A stretch of 64,000 nucleotides of DNA, from NCBI GenBank assembly GCA_900100325.1, contig LT629697.1:434001-498000 (forward strand), given 5' to 3'. Positions 54,145-63,033 of this stretch are shown piece by piece. The notes beneath the pieces were generated by a model. The model did not search any database and had not been told where the DNA came from. It worked only from the letters and a program-made list of their open reading frames with translations. The first letter of the stretch is position 1, and every line of letters begins with the position of its first letter. Source of the DNA: Frankineae bacterium MT45 (GTDB lineage Bacteria; Actinomycetota; Actinomycetes; Mycobacteriales; Jatrophihabitantaceae). The position numbers and the translations under genes were made by a program.

Positions 54145-55709
54145 CAGTCGATGAGTTCGTAGGCCGGAACGGTCAGGAAATCGGCGAAATCGTCGGCCAG
54201 CGCGACTTGGACGAAGAGCTCCCGGGCCTGCTCGTAGTGCGGGTCGTCGAATGCCTCCTCGGCCAGGATCTTCATGACCAACTCGGAGGTGACGGTCTCG
54301 CCGGTGTCGGCGAGAACGACTGAGGCGTGCACCCACTGCCAGATCTGCGAGCGGGAGATCTCGGCGGTGGCGGCGTCCTCCATCAGGTTGTGGATCGCCA
54401 CCGCGCCCAGGCCACCCAGCCAGGCCGCCAGGTAGCGCACCCCGACATCGATGTTCGCGCGTAGGCCGGCGCTGGTCACCGCGCCCGGGACGCCGGAGAG
54501 ATCGATCAGCCCGCCTGTCTCGGGCGACGCCTCGTCGTTGATCTTCAGCTGGTTGGGTGCTGAACCGAGTACGCCGTCGAAGACCTCCTGGGCCACCGGA
54601 ACCAGGTCGGGGTGAGCCACCCACGAACCGTCGAAGCCACCGGTCGCCTCGCGCAGCTTGTCCTCGCGCACTTTGGCGAAGGCGACGGCATTCACCTCGG
54701 CGTCGCGCCGGGACGGGATGAACGCGGCCATGCCGCCCATCGCGAAGGCGCCGTGGGAGTGGCAGGTGCGCACCAACTGCTCGGTGTAGGCCTTCATGAA
54801 CGGCGCCGTCATGGTGATCTCACCCCGATCCGGGAGGAGGAACTCGGGGCCGGCGTCCCGGAAATACTTGATGATGCTGAAGAGGTAGTCCCAGCGGCCG
54901 GCATTCAAGCCGGAGGCATGCTCACGTAGCTCATAGAGGATCTCGGCCATCTCGAAGGCGGCCGGGATGGTCTCGATGAGGACGGTGGCTCGGATCGTCC
55001 CGTGATCGATCCCCAGCGTCGACTGGGAGAGGCGGAAGACCTGATTCCAGAGCCGCGCATCCAGGTGGCTCTCCATCTTGGGCAAGTAGTAGTAAGGCCC
55101 GGATCCCTTATTTATCAGGGCATTCGCGTTGTGATAGAAGTGCAGCCCGAAGTCGACGAGGGCACCGATCGCCGGGAAGCCGTCGATCATGATGTGCCGC
55201 TCGTCCAGGTGCCAGCCCCGTGGACGTACGACGATGGTGGCCAACGGCGCGTCCGTTCGCAGCGAGTAGACGCGCCCGTCGGGGTTGGTGTACGAGGCGG
55301 TTCCGGCAGTGGCGTCGAGGAGATTCACCTGTCCGGATATGACGTTCTGCCAGTGCGGGGTGTTGGCGTCCTCCAGGTCGGCCAGCCAGACCTTCGCCCC
55401 GGAGTTGAGCGCGTTGATCATCATCTTCCGCTCGGTCGGTCCGGTGATCTCGACGCGGCGATCCAGTAGGTCGGCCGGCGCCGGTGCGACCCGCCAGAAT
55501 CCACTGCGAATATCAGCCGTCTCGGGTAGGTAGTCGAGCCGGCCGGTACGGGCCACCTCGGCTCGTCGCTCCTGCCGTAGTTCGAGCAGCTTATTGCGGC
55601 GATCGGCGAAGGCGTGGTGCAGCATCGCGACGAAGGCCAGCGCATCCTCGGTGAGGATCTCCTCGGAGCGTTCGACCGGCGGCCCAGTGACGGCGAGGTG
55701 CTCGACCAT
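54144..55709 (-). CDS. aceB: Malate synthase A
   Basis: A 521-residue enzyme condensing glyoxylate with acetyl-CoA to malate, the length expected for isoform A. Motifs are MINALNSGAKVWLADLEDANTP, RPRGWHLDERH, SGLNAGRWDYLFSIIKYF, GGMAAFIPSRRD and DGSWVAHPDLVPVA. It lies 26 bp after alc and overlaps the DUF6986 gene. Isocitrate lyase is not nearby; the location in an allantoin operon suggests the glyoxylate comes from ureidoglycolate. Confidence 0.95.
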   Translation of the reverse strand: MVEHLAVTGPPVERSEEILTEDALAFVAMLHHAFADRRNKLLELRQERRAEVARTGRLDYLPETADIRSGFWRVAPAPADLLDRRVEITGPTERKMMINALNSGAKVWLADLEDANTPHWQNVISGQVNLLDATAGTASYTNPDGRVYSLRTDAPLATIVVRPRGWHLDERHIMIDGFPAIGALVDFGLHFYHNANALINKGSGPYYYLPKMESHLDARLWNQVFRLSQSTLGIDHGTIRATVLIETIPAAFEMAEILYELREHASGLNAGRWDYLFSIIKYFRDAGPEFLLPDRGEITMTAPFMKAYTEQLVRTCHSHGAFAMGGMAAFIPSRRDAEVNAVAFAKVREDKLREATGGFDGSWVAHPDLVPVAQEVFDGVLGSAPNQLKINDEASPETGGLIDLSGVPGAVTSAGLRANIDVGVRYLAAWLGGLGAVAIHNLMEDAATAEISRSQIWQWVHASVVLADTGETVTSELVMKILAEEAFDDPHYEQARELFVQVALADDFADFLTVPAYELID

Positions 55710-55735
55710 GGAAAGTACCTATCTACTCAGGGGGT

Positions 55736-56800
55736 TCACTCGAAGAATTGGCTGCTGTCGATCAGCGCTGCCTGATCCGGCGGCAGCGACGACAGCCAGC
55801 GGGCGCCGTAGTCAGTGGCCGCGGATTCAGTGACCGAACCGTTGATCCGCAGCCGGGAGATGCCACCGTCGGGGTAGATATCCAGCCGAACCCGGGAGAC
55901 CGGGGAGGCCGCCGCGACGCGGAAGCGATGCTCGGAGTCGGGGAGGAGCGGTGAAGTGGCCAGCAGTTCGGCCCCGGTGTCGGCGTCGCTGAGGCGGGCC
56001 CATCCAGGCGCATTCCCAACAAAACGCAGGGTGTCTATGACCACGTTGTGCAGCACTCCCGGCTGACCGAGCTCCACCACCAACCAGTCGTTTCCATCAT
56101 CACGGCGACGTGCCGTCTCCCAGCCGTCGGACATGATGGCCGCTCGGCCGGGTGCGAGCACATTCGCCGGCGAGCTGTAGAACATGTTGGAGCAGTCGAG
56201 GATCCGCCCGCCGTTGACGGTGGCCGCCAGGTCGATCCGTCCGCCGAGGAAGCGCGGGTCGGGGCGCGCCTCACCGTAGATCCGGAAGCGGGCGACGCCG
56301 CCGTCCGGATAGATACTCAGACGGACGTGCGTGGCGAGCGGGCTGTTCGCCGCGGCCGGGAAGACGTTGGGCGAGTCACCCTGCAACCCAGTCCGCTCCA
56401 GCACGGTGAACCACTGAGCGTTCTGCAGCTCCGCCGGTGTCGGGTGCCCGAGCAGCATGGTTGCCTCGACGGAGGCGAAGGGCGGGAAGTTGCCGCGGAA
56501 GAAGGCGGTATCGATGTTCACGCCGCGCACCAGGGCCGGGGTGGCCAGTCGGATGATCGCCCAGTCGGAACAGTCGGCGCTGCCCAGGGACTGCGCAGCC
56601 TGGGGCTGATCACGCCGTCGCCGCGTCTCCCACCCGTCGTAGACCTTTCCCTTGGTGGTGAAGGTCGTCGGGTCGTGGGTCGCCGGGCCCGGGCTCACCA
56701 GGTTGTAGGCGTCGGCGAAGAACTCGTCGTTGCAGCAGACCACGGCACCGCCGAGGGCACCGCTGGCCAGGTCGGGGAGGGCTCGGAAGTCTTCGGTCAT
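55736..56800 (-). CDS. alc: Allantoicase
   Basis: A 354-residue enzyme hydrolysing allantoate to ureidoglycolate and urea. It is made of two similar jelly-roll domains; the repeated signature KVYDGWETRRRR (first half) and MSDGWETARRRDDGNDW (second half) is visible, together with VDTALRFVGN-like VIDTLRFVGN and VNIDTAFFRGN. ATG 56800 (MTEDFRALPDLASGALGG) overlaps the allB stop by four bases; the frame extends upstream only as an overlap. Confidence 0.93.
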   Translation of the reverse strand: MTEDFRALPDLASGALGGAVVCCNDEFFADAYNLVSPGPATHDPTTFTTKGKVYDGWETRRRRDQPQAAQSLGSADCSDWAIIRLATPALVRGVNIDTAFFRGNFPPFASVEATMLLGHPTPAELQNAQWFTVLERTGLQGDSPNVFPAAANSPLATHVRLSIYPDGGVARFRIYGEARPDPRFLGGRIDLAATVNGGRILDCSNMFYSSPANVLAPGRAAIMSDGWETARRRDDGNDWLVVELGQPGVLHNVVIDTLRFVGNAPGWARLSDADTGAELLATSPLLPDSEHRFRVAAASPVSRVRLDIYPDGGISRLRINGSVTESAATDYGARWLSSLPPDQAALIDSSQFFE

Positions 56801-58143
56801 GCGCTGCCCCCTCGCTCGATGAGTCGCCCGGGCGTGGTCGTGCCGTCGATCAACTCGCCCCGCAGATACGTCTGCTTCACCACTCCGCGAAGCGTAGCCG
56901 CCGCGTAGGGAGTGATCGGATTTCGATAGCGCAGCCCGGCCGGGTCGACGGTGAACGTCTCCTCCGGAGCGAAGATGCTGAAGTCGGCCGGCGCTCCGAC
57001 GTCCAGTGTGCCTCGCTTCCCGAGACCGGCCAGCGCGGCCGGACGCACCGCCATCCAGCGCACCAGGTCGCTCAGTTGCAGGCCCCGCTGGGACGCCGCC
57101 GTCCACATCAGCGGCAGCCCTGACTGCAGTGACGAGATCCCGCCCCAGGCCGCCCCGAAGTCACCCTGGTCCAGGAGCTTCAGCTCTGGAGTGCAGGGCG
57201 AGTGATCACTGACGACGCAGTCGATGAGCCCCTCCCGCAGCCCGTCCCAGAGCCGCTCCCGGTTCGCCTCGTCGCGAATCGGCGGGCAGCACTTGAACTG
57301 GGTAGCGCCGTCGGGGACCGTCTCGGCGGTGAGCACCAGGTAGTGCGGGCAGGTCTCGACGCTCAGCGGTAGACCCTCGGACTTCGCGGCGGTGATCGCC
57401 GGCAGCGCACCGGCCGCCGAGAGGTGGACGATGTGGGTCCGGCACCCGGTGGCCCGGACCGTATCCAGCAGCATCGCGATCGCGCTGGACTCGGCTTCAG
57501 GGGGCCGTGAGTTCATGAAATCCCGATAGCTGCGGCCATTCGGCGCCGGTGCGGTGTCGAGGACGCTCTGATCCTCGGCATGAGCGATGAGCAGGCCGTC
57601 GAAGGACTTGATCCGGGCCATCGCTTCGCGCAGTTCGGACGGGCTCAGCGGCGGGAACTCGTCTACTCCGGAGGGGAGCAGGAAGCATTTGAAGCCGACC
57701 ACACCGGCGCGCCAGAGCGGCTCCAGCTCCTCCAGGTTCCCCGGCACGGCCCCACCCCAGAGGGCGACGTCGATCTGCAGTTGCCCCTGCGCGGCCGAGC
57801 GTTTGGCCTCCAGGCCGGCCATCGTCGTGGTGGGCGGGATGCTGTTGAGAGGCATGTCGACCAGCGTGGTGACGCCCCCGGCGGCGGCCGCGGCGGTCGC
57901 GGTCGCGAACCCCTCCCACTCGGTGCGCCCGGGCTCGTTGACGTGCACGTGGGTGTCGACCAGGCCGGGGAGGAGCACGTGATCGTCGTCGAGCGTGAGG
58001 ATCTCCGTGGGCGGCAGGTCGCCGAGGTCGTCGAAGGGGTGCAGCGATTCGACGCGGCCGTCCCGTATCCGCAGCAGGCCCGATGTCTCATCGTCGGCGC
58101 TGACGATTCGGCGCGCTCGCACAGCCCTTACCGCGGACCCCAC
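56797..58143 (-). CDS. allB: Allantoinase
   Basis: Cyclic amidohydrolase opening allantoin to allantoate, about 448 residues. Metal-binding motifs are VDTHVHVNEPGRTEWEGF (HxH), GFKCFLLPSG (carbamylated Lys), LLIAHAED, THIVHLSAAGALP and VVSDHSPCTP. GTG 58143 or 58122 (VRARRIVSADDE) is the likely start; the frame runs further but without similarity. First gene of the minus-strand operon and divergent from uraD. Confidence 0.92.
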   Translation of the reverse strand: MGSAVRAVRARRIVSADDETSGLLRIRDGRVESLHPFDDLGDLPPTEILTLDDDHVLLPGLVDTHVHVNEPGRTEWEGFATATAAAAAGGVTTLVDMPLNSIPPTTTMAGLEAKRSAAQGQLQIDVALWGGAVPGNLEELEPLWRAGVVGFKCFLLPSGVDEFPPLSPSELREAMARIKSFDGLLIAHAEDQSVLDTAPAPNGRSYRDFMNSRPPEAESSAIAMLLDTVRATGCRTHIVHLSAAGALPAITAAKSEGLPLSVETCPHYLVLTAETVPDGATQFKCCPPIRDEANRERLWDGLREGLIDCVVSDHSPCTPELKLLDQGDFGAAWGGISSLQSGLPLMWTAASQRGLQLSDLVRWMAVRPAALAGLGKRGTLDVGAPADFSIFAPEETFTVDPAGLRYRNPITPYAAATLRGVVKQTYLRGELIDGTTTPGRLIERGGSA

Positions 58144-58318
58144 AGTGCGCCCCCTTGGTTGCCTCTCGGACTGCGTCTCGGTCCGCCCCGAACCAGCATC
58201 GATGGATCCACGGTACGTCGGCAATGTTTCCGCTAGCGTTCGGAGTAGGCGCAGCGACTGGCGAGGTGCGGAGAGCCGCCGATACGCACGCACCGGCAGA
58301 GGAAGAGCAGGTGATGGC
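58144..58318. promoter_or_regulatory. Divergent promoter region allB/uraD
   Basis: A 175-bp non-coding gap between the two purine-catabolism operons, reading away from each other. A shared regulator site is likely here, but no clear palindrome was recognised. Confidence 0.45.
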
Positions 58319-58882
58319 ATGAGTGAATCCAATGGAACCGCGTCTGCATCGACGCCACCGACACTGACGGTCGCCGAGTTCGACGCGGCCACCGCAATCG
58401 ACGCCGCAGCGGAGTTGCTGCCGTGCTGCGCGAGCCGGCGCTGGATCACCGAGGTCGTCAACGCCCGCCCCTTCGCGACCCTCGAGGTGCTCACCGCCGC
58501 CTCCGATCAGGTTCTGGCTGGCCTCGCTTGGGAGGACGTCCTGGAGGCCGTCGAGGCGCATCCGCGCATTGGAGAGCAGGCCGCCGGGGCCGAGCGGGAG
58601 TCCGACTGGTCGAGGAGCGAACAGGCCGGTGCCGCCGGGGCCGATGCCGAGACCCGCAGCGAACTGCTGGACGGCAACCAGTTGTACGAGGAGAAGTTCG
58701 GCTTCGTCTTCCTCGTCTGCGCCAGCGGCCTCAGCGGCGACGAGCTGCTGGCCAACCTCAACGCCCGCCTGGTCAACGACGAGGAGAGCGAACGAGAAGT
58801 GGTGGCCGGAGAGCTGCGCAAGATCGTCCGCCTGCGTTTGGCTAAGTCATTTAGCCCCGACGATGACACGATCGCGTTGTAG
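58319..58882 (+). CDS. uraD: 2-oxo-4-hydroxy-4-carboxy-5-ureidoimidazoline (OHCU) decarboxylase
   Basis: A 187-residue enzyme turning OHCU into S-allantoin, the third step from urate. The family motifs are LLPCCASRRWITEVVNARPF, EAHPRIGE (catalytic His) and LYEEKFGFVFLVCASGLSGDELLANL. ATG 58319 is preceded by GAGGAAGAGCAGG. It is followed after three bases by uraH. Urate oxidase itself is not in the window. Confidence 0.92.
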   Translation: MSESNGTASASTPPTLTVAEFDAATAIDAAAELLPCCASRRWITEVVNARPFATLEVLTAASDQVLAGLAWEDVLEAVEAHPRIGEQAAGAERESDWSRSEQAGAAGADAETRSELLDGNQLYEEKFGFVFLVCASGLSGDELLANLNARLVNDEESEREVVAGELRKIVRLRLAKSFSPDDDTIAL

Positions 58883-58885
58883 CGC

Positions 58886-59218
58886 ATGAGCCTCTCAACC
58901 CACGTCCTCAACTCGGTGATCGGACGACCCGTGGCCGGGATGCCGGTGCTGCTGGAACGCCGCGATGAGCAGGGCTGGCAGCGCCTCGCGCAGCACGTCA
59001 CCAGCGAGGACGGGCGGATTGGCGACTTCGCCGCCGACCTCTTGGAAGAGTTGGCGGCCGGGGTGTACCGGCTCACCTTCGACGTCGAATCGGTCTTCCC
59101 GGACGGCAGTTTCTACCCGGAGATCGCCATCGCCTTCCGGGTGCAGGACCCGGCGCAGCACTACCACGTGCCCATCTTGCTAAGCCCTTTCGCTTACTCC
59201 ACCTATCGAGGAAGTTGA
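58886..59218 (+). CDS. uraH: 5-Hydroxyisourate hydrolase (transthyretin-like)
   Basis: A 110-residue protein that hydrolyses 5-hydroxyisourate to OHCU, acting just before UraD. N-terminal STHVLNSVIGRPVAGMPVLL with the catalytic His, the middle RIGDF, and the C-terminal YHVPILLSPFAYSTYRGS are diagnostic. It lies between uraD and deoC with gaps of 3 and 6 bp. Confidence 0.95.
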   Translation: MSLSTHVLNSVIGRPVAGMPVLLERRDEQGWQRLAQHVTSEDGRIGDFAADLLEELAAGVYRLTFDVESVFPDGSFYPEIAIAFRVQDPAQHYHVPILLSPFAYSTYRGS

Positions 59219-59224
59219 CCGCAG

Positions 59225-59887
59225 ATGAGTCTCTCCCGTTCTGAACTGGCGCAGTACCTGGACGTCACCCTGCTGGCCCCGACCGCCACCGCCGCCGATG
59301 TCGAGACGCTCTGCGCGACCGCGGTCGACGTCGGTGGCTTTGCGGTCTGCGTGTCGCCGTCGATGGTCGCGGTCGCAGCGAAGGTTCTCCCGCCGACGGT
59401 GGCGCTGGCCACGGTCTGCGGGTTCCCGTCCGGCGCCCACGAAGCCGGCGTGAAGGCGTACGAGGCGTCGGCGTCGGTGCAGGCCGGCGCCGGTGAGATC
59501 GACATGGTGGTGAACCTCGGCCTGGTAAAGACCCAGCAATGGGACGCCGTGACGGCCGAGATCGCTGCCGTCCGCGCCTCCTCCACAGTGCTGCTGAAGG
59601 TCATCATCGAATCGGCCGCCCTCACCGACGACGAGATCGTGGCCTGCTGCCGAGCCGCGGAGGCTGCCGGCGCTGACTACGTCAAGACCTCCACCGGCTT
59701 CCACCCCTCCGGCGGAGCCTCGGTGGGGGCGGTCCGGCTGATGCGGGAGACGGTCGGCGACCGGCTCGGGGTGAAGGCATCCGGTGGCATCGCGACCACC
59801 GAGCAGGCCCTGGCGATGATCGACGCTGGGGCGTCCCGACTGGGTGTCTCTCGCCCGGGGGCGGTGCTGGCCGACGCCGGCGAGTAG
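59225..59887 (+). CDS. deoC: Deoxyribose-phosphate aldolase
   Basis: A 220-residue class I aldolase cleaving 2-deoxyribose 5-phosphate to glyceraldehyde 3-phosphate and acetaldehyde. [36 protein letters not shown], the Schiff-base Lys in [16 protein letters not shown] and VKASGGI are visible. Six bases after uraH, so nucleoside-sugar and purine-base breakdown share an operon. Confidence 0.95.
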   Translation: MSLSRSELAQYLDVTLLAPTATAADVETLCATAVDVGGFAVCVSPSMVAVAAKVLPPTVALATVCGFPSGAHEAGVKAYEASASVQAGAGEIDMVVNLGLVKTQQWDAVTAEIAAVRASSTVLLKVIIESAALTDDEIVACCRAAEAAGADYVKTSTGFHPSGGASVGAVRLMRETVGDRLGVKASGGIATTEQALAMIDAGASRLGVSRPGAVLADAGE

Positions 59888-60044
59888 CCGTCGGCCACTC
59901 CTGCCGTCCGTGCGCTTTGCGTCATTTAGACGTACGTACGCGTGATATTGGATGAATTTCCAATTGGCCGCGAAAAGGTCTTGTATTCAGGGCTACTGCT
60001 CCGTAACTTCATGCCTGCGACCGCCACCGACCATGGTCAGTTCA

Positions 60045-60064
60045 GGGGGAACGCGGGTTCCCCC
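60045..60064 (+). promoter_or_regulatory. Leader hairpin upstream of the large secreted protein
   Basis: GGGGGAAC pairs perfectly with GTTCCCCC across a 4-nt loop, 32 bases before the ATG at 60097 and just ahead of GGAGGGAG. It probably lies in the 5' leader. The gap from 59888 holds no gene. Confidence 0.5.
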
Positions 60065-60096
60065 CAGTGGTGCGTCGCGCTCGGAGGGAGCAGCCA

Positions 60097-62787
60097 ATGC
60101 CCAGCGGAGTCATGTCCAAGCGCAAGATCAGATCGATCGGTGGGGTCACCGTCGTAGGCCTCGTCACTGGTCTCACGGCTGTTCTGGCCGGCGGCGCAAG
60201 CGCCGCATCGGCCCAGTCGATCGACGTCATCATCCCCACCACCTGCACCGTTCCGGTCGCCGGTCCTGAGTCCTACGACGCGCGGGTCACCGCCACCCTG
60301 CCCAGCAACGCCGTCGTCGGGCAGAGCGTCGCGCTTCAGGACTTCAACATCAGCATCCTGCTCAACGTTGCCACCACGGACGCGCTGCAGATCCTCGGCG
60401 CGACGACCATCGCGGGATCGATCACCGCCGGGGCGAGCCTCACCAACGCCTCGCCATCCGACCTCTCGATCACCGCCGACGTGCCGAGCACCCCGGTTCC
60501 GCAGGAGCAGGACGAGAACGGTGATGGCCCGGCCTTCACGATCAGCGCCTCCGGAGTGTCGCCAACCGCGACGCTCACGGCGACCGGCACAGCGGTGCTC
60601 ACCGCCACCACCGTCAGCGCATTCTTCGACCCGAAGAACGCAGCCGGCACCAGCGTCCTGCCGGCGGCGAAGCGGAACATCCCCTGCACCTTCAACGCCG
60701 GGGACCACACGCTGGCCAGCATCTCGGTGACCGATGGGCCAACGCCTTCGGCCGGGTTCACGCCGACTCCATCTCCGACGCACCCGACTCCGACTCCGAC
60801 GCCCGTTGTCTCGCCCACTCCGTCCGTGACGCCCGGGCCGACACCCCTTCCCGGAAGCAACTGGACAATCAACAAGACCTTCGGCGTCACCTGCCAAATT
60901 CCGGTGGCCGGACCCGAACACTATGACGTGAGTGTGCAGGCGACCAACCCGCTCAACGCGGCCGCCGGGGATTCGGTGAGCCTGCAGAACGTCACCCTCA
61001 CCGTGCCGTTCAACAGCCAGTCCACTAACGCGCTGCAGATCCTGGGTAGCACCCACCTCGACGGGTCGATGAGCCTCGACACCTCGATCAGCGATGCCAG
61101 CCCAGCCGTGCTGACCTCGTCGCTTCCGATCTCGGTCGACGTTCCGCAGAGCGTGGACGAAAACGGGGACGCACCGACGTTTATCGCGCAGGGCACGCTC
61201 TCCTCCTCCACCTCCGCAACCCCGTTGGCGGCCGGGATCGCCTCGCTCGAGGCATCGGGATTCACGCTCTACCTCGACCCGAAGAACGACAGCGGTGCGA
61301 GCACACTGCCCGAATCCAAGCGGAACATCCCCTGCACCCTCGACGGAGGACAGCCGGTTCCGCTCAGCCAAATCACGATCGCTGACTCCGACCACGCCCC
61401 GACGCCGACGCCCGCTATCTCGCCGACGCCGCACCCGTACCCAACCGCGACGGATACGCCGCCCATCACGCCAACCCCGGTCGTGACTGCGACTCCCACG
61501 CCGGCCGGTCCGACTCCGACGCCGACCCCGCTACCGCCGCGGAACTTCAACTCCGACATCGGCGTCACCTGCACGCTTCCGGTGGTCGGGGCGCAGAGCT
61601 ACCAGCTCCATATCGGAGCGAACGTGCCGACTGCGGTCAGCGCCGGTGACACCGTCACCCTCAATGACTTCTACGTCAGCATCCCGGGCAACGTAGCCAC
61701 CACGGATGCGTGGCAGATCCTGGGTGCCACCACCATCGAGGGGACAGTTGCCCTCGGCTTGACGGCGTCCGATGCCACACCGAACGCGTTCAGCTTCAAC
61801 GGCAGCATTGCGCCGACCGACATCCCGCAGGCGATAAACGAGGATGGGGACGGCCCGCCGTTCCCCGTGATCGCCACCGGTGACGCTCTCACCTTGAAGG
61901 CCACCGCGTCGGGGTACATCAGCCTCGCCCCGACTACCTTCGCACTCACGCTCAACCCGAAGAACGCGGCCGGCGCGAGCGTGCTCCCGGTGGCCAAGCA
62001 AACGATTCCTTGCGTCTTCAACCCTGGCCAGGGCCTGGTCCTCGGGACGGTCCCACCGGGGGGCGCTCCGGTGGTAACTCCGACGCCACCGGGTGGCCCG
62101 ACGCCGTTCCCGACCCCTCCGGACGCCGGCGGCCTACCGACGCCGACGCCCGTCCCGACTCCGGTCGGGTCGCCGGTCCCGACGCCGCGCCCGACCCCGC
62201 TGCCGTCGGCGGTCCCGACGCCACTGCCGACGCTGCGGCCGACACCGGTCCCGACGCCGGTTCACATCAAGGCCAGCTACAGCGCAGCCGGATCGGCCGT
62301 CGTGCCCGGCCTCAATGGGACGGCGAAGATCGCCGGGGCGCAGATCTCCGTGGATGTCGATCTGTCGGCCAATAAGTTCACCGGCACGACGACCGTCCCG
62401 AACTTCACCATCAACGCAGCGATCTTCGGGTTCATACCGGCGACGGTGGTCGCCTCCTACCTGCAGGTCGGTGCCCTCTCCGGAAGCATTGCCGCGAACG
62501 GTCGGGACATCTCGGTCGACCTCACGGCGCGTCTGGGCATCGTGTCGATCAAGGCACTCGGTCTCTCGCTGAGCTCGAGTACGTGTGCGACCGCTTCCCC
62601 GGCCAAGATCCATCTGGCCAGTGATGGCACCGGGAAGTTCTCGGTGCTTCAGGGTGGCACGGTGACCTCCAAGTTCGCGGTCGGGAAGATGGCCAACTGC
62701 GGCCCGCTGACGGACATCCTGAACACCTACGTCTCCGGGGCCAGCAACACGCTGACCCTGCAGCTGTCGGCGGCCCACCTCAGCTAG
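60097..62787 (+). CDS. Large secreted protein with three Cys-framed repeat modules and a C-terminal domain
   Basis: An 896-residue exported protein. Signal peptide about 1-40 (basic SKRKIR, hydrophobic GVTVVGLVTGLTAVLAGG, ASA). Three similar modules begin and end with a cysteine exactly 147 residues apart: C50-C197, C266-C413, C492-C639. Each contains an ATTDALQILGATT-like core, a VP.....DENGDGP turn and a DPKNAAG..VLP..K.. IPC end. They are joined by Pro/Thr linkers (about 213-253, 434-482, 652-722). The last ~170 residues form another domain with C830 and C868, shared with the protein at 52245. The modules may belong to a DUF6801-type family; function unknown. Confidence 0.85.
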   Translation: MPSGVMSKRKIRSIGGVTVVGLVTGLTAVLAGGASAASAQSIDVIIPTTCTVPVAGPESYDARVTATLPSNAVVGQSVALQDFNISILLNVATTDALQILGATTIAGSITAGASLTNASPSDLSITADVPSTPVPQEQDENGDGPAFTISASGVSPTATLTATGTAVLTATTVSAFFDPKNAAGTSVLPAAKRNIPCTFNAGDHTLASISVTDGPTPSAGFTPTPSPTHPTPTPTPVVSPTPSVTPGPTPLPGSNWTINKTFGVTCQIPVAGPEHYDVSVQATNPLNAAAGDSVSLQNVTLTVPFNSQSTNALQILGSTHLDGSMSLDTSISDASPAVLTSSLPISVDVPQSVDENGDAPTFIAQGTLSSSTSATPLAAGIASLEASGFTLYLDPKNDSGASTLPESKRNIPCTLDGGQPVPLSQITIADSDHAPTPTPAISPTPHPYPTATDTPPITPTPVVTATPTPAGPTPTPTPLPPRNFNSDIGVTCTLPVVGAQSYQLHIGANVPTAVSAGDTVTLNDFYVSIPGNVATTDAWQILGATTIEGTVALGLTASDATPNAFSFNGSIAPTDIPQAINEDGDGPPFPVIATGDALTLKATASGYISLAPTTFALTLNPKNAAGASVLPVAKQTIPCVFNPGQGLVLGTVPPGGAPVVTPTPPGGPTPFPTPPDAGGLPTPTPVPTPVGSPVPTPRPTPLPSAVPTPLPTLRPTPVPTPVHIKASYSAAGSAVVPGLNGTAKIAGAQISVDVDLSANKFTGTTTVPNFTINAAIFGFIPATVVASYLQVGALSGSIAANGRDISVDLTARLGIVSIKALGLSLSSSTCATASPAKIHLASDGTGKFSVLQGGTVTSKFAVGKMANCGPLTDILNTYVSGASNTLTLQLSAAHLS

Positions 62788-62807
62788 CCCACGGCGCGGC
62801 CCGCTCG

Positions 62808-62863
62808 CCTTGTAGTCCGAACTTCCGAATCGCACCCCGAAACCGGAAGTTCGGACTACAAGG
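62808..62863. terminator. Long perfect hairpin after the large secreted protein
   Basis: CCTTGTAGTCCGAACTTCCG and its exact reverse complement at 62844-62863 form a 20-bp stem with a 16-nt loop, beginning 20 bases after the stop codon. No T-tract follows. Likely a terminator; the length is unusual and a small palindromic repeat element is an alternative. Confidence 0.7.
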
Positions 62864-63033
62864 AGCCCCCGGCTGCCCGTCAAACCCAACAAATGTTCGG
62901 AAACTATATAAATTCCGCAAACCGTTGTAATTCCGGAAGGTTGACCGTAGGTTACTTCCTGCGGCGATCAGACAGCTACTCACAGTAGCGGGCAACCGGC
63001 TCGCTGGCGATCGTCGCTAACCGAGGGAGACAT

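Noticed and set aside
60037-61434. Antisense frame opposite the large secreted protein (465 codons)
   Set aside because: Low-complexity Arg/Gly product caused by GC bias; the sense protein has a signal peptide and conserved modules.
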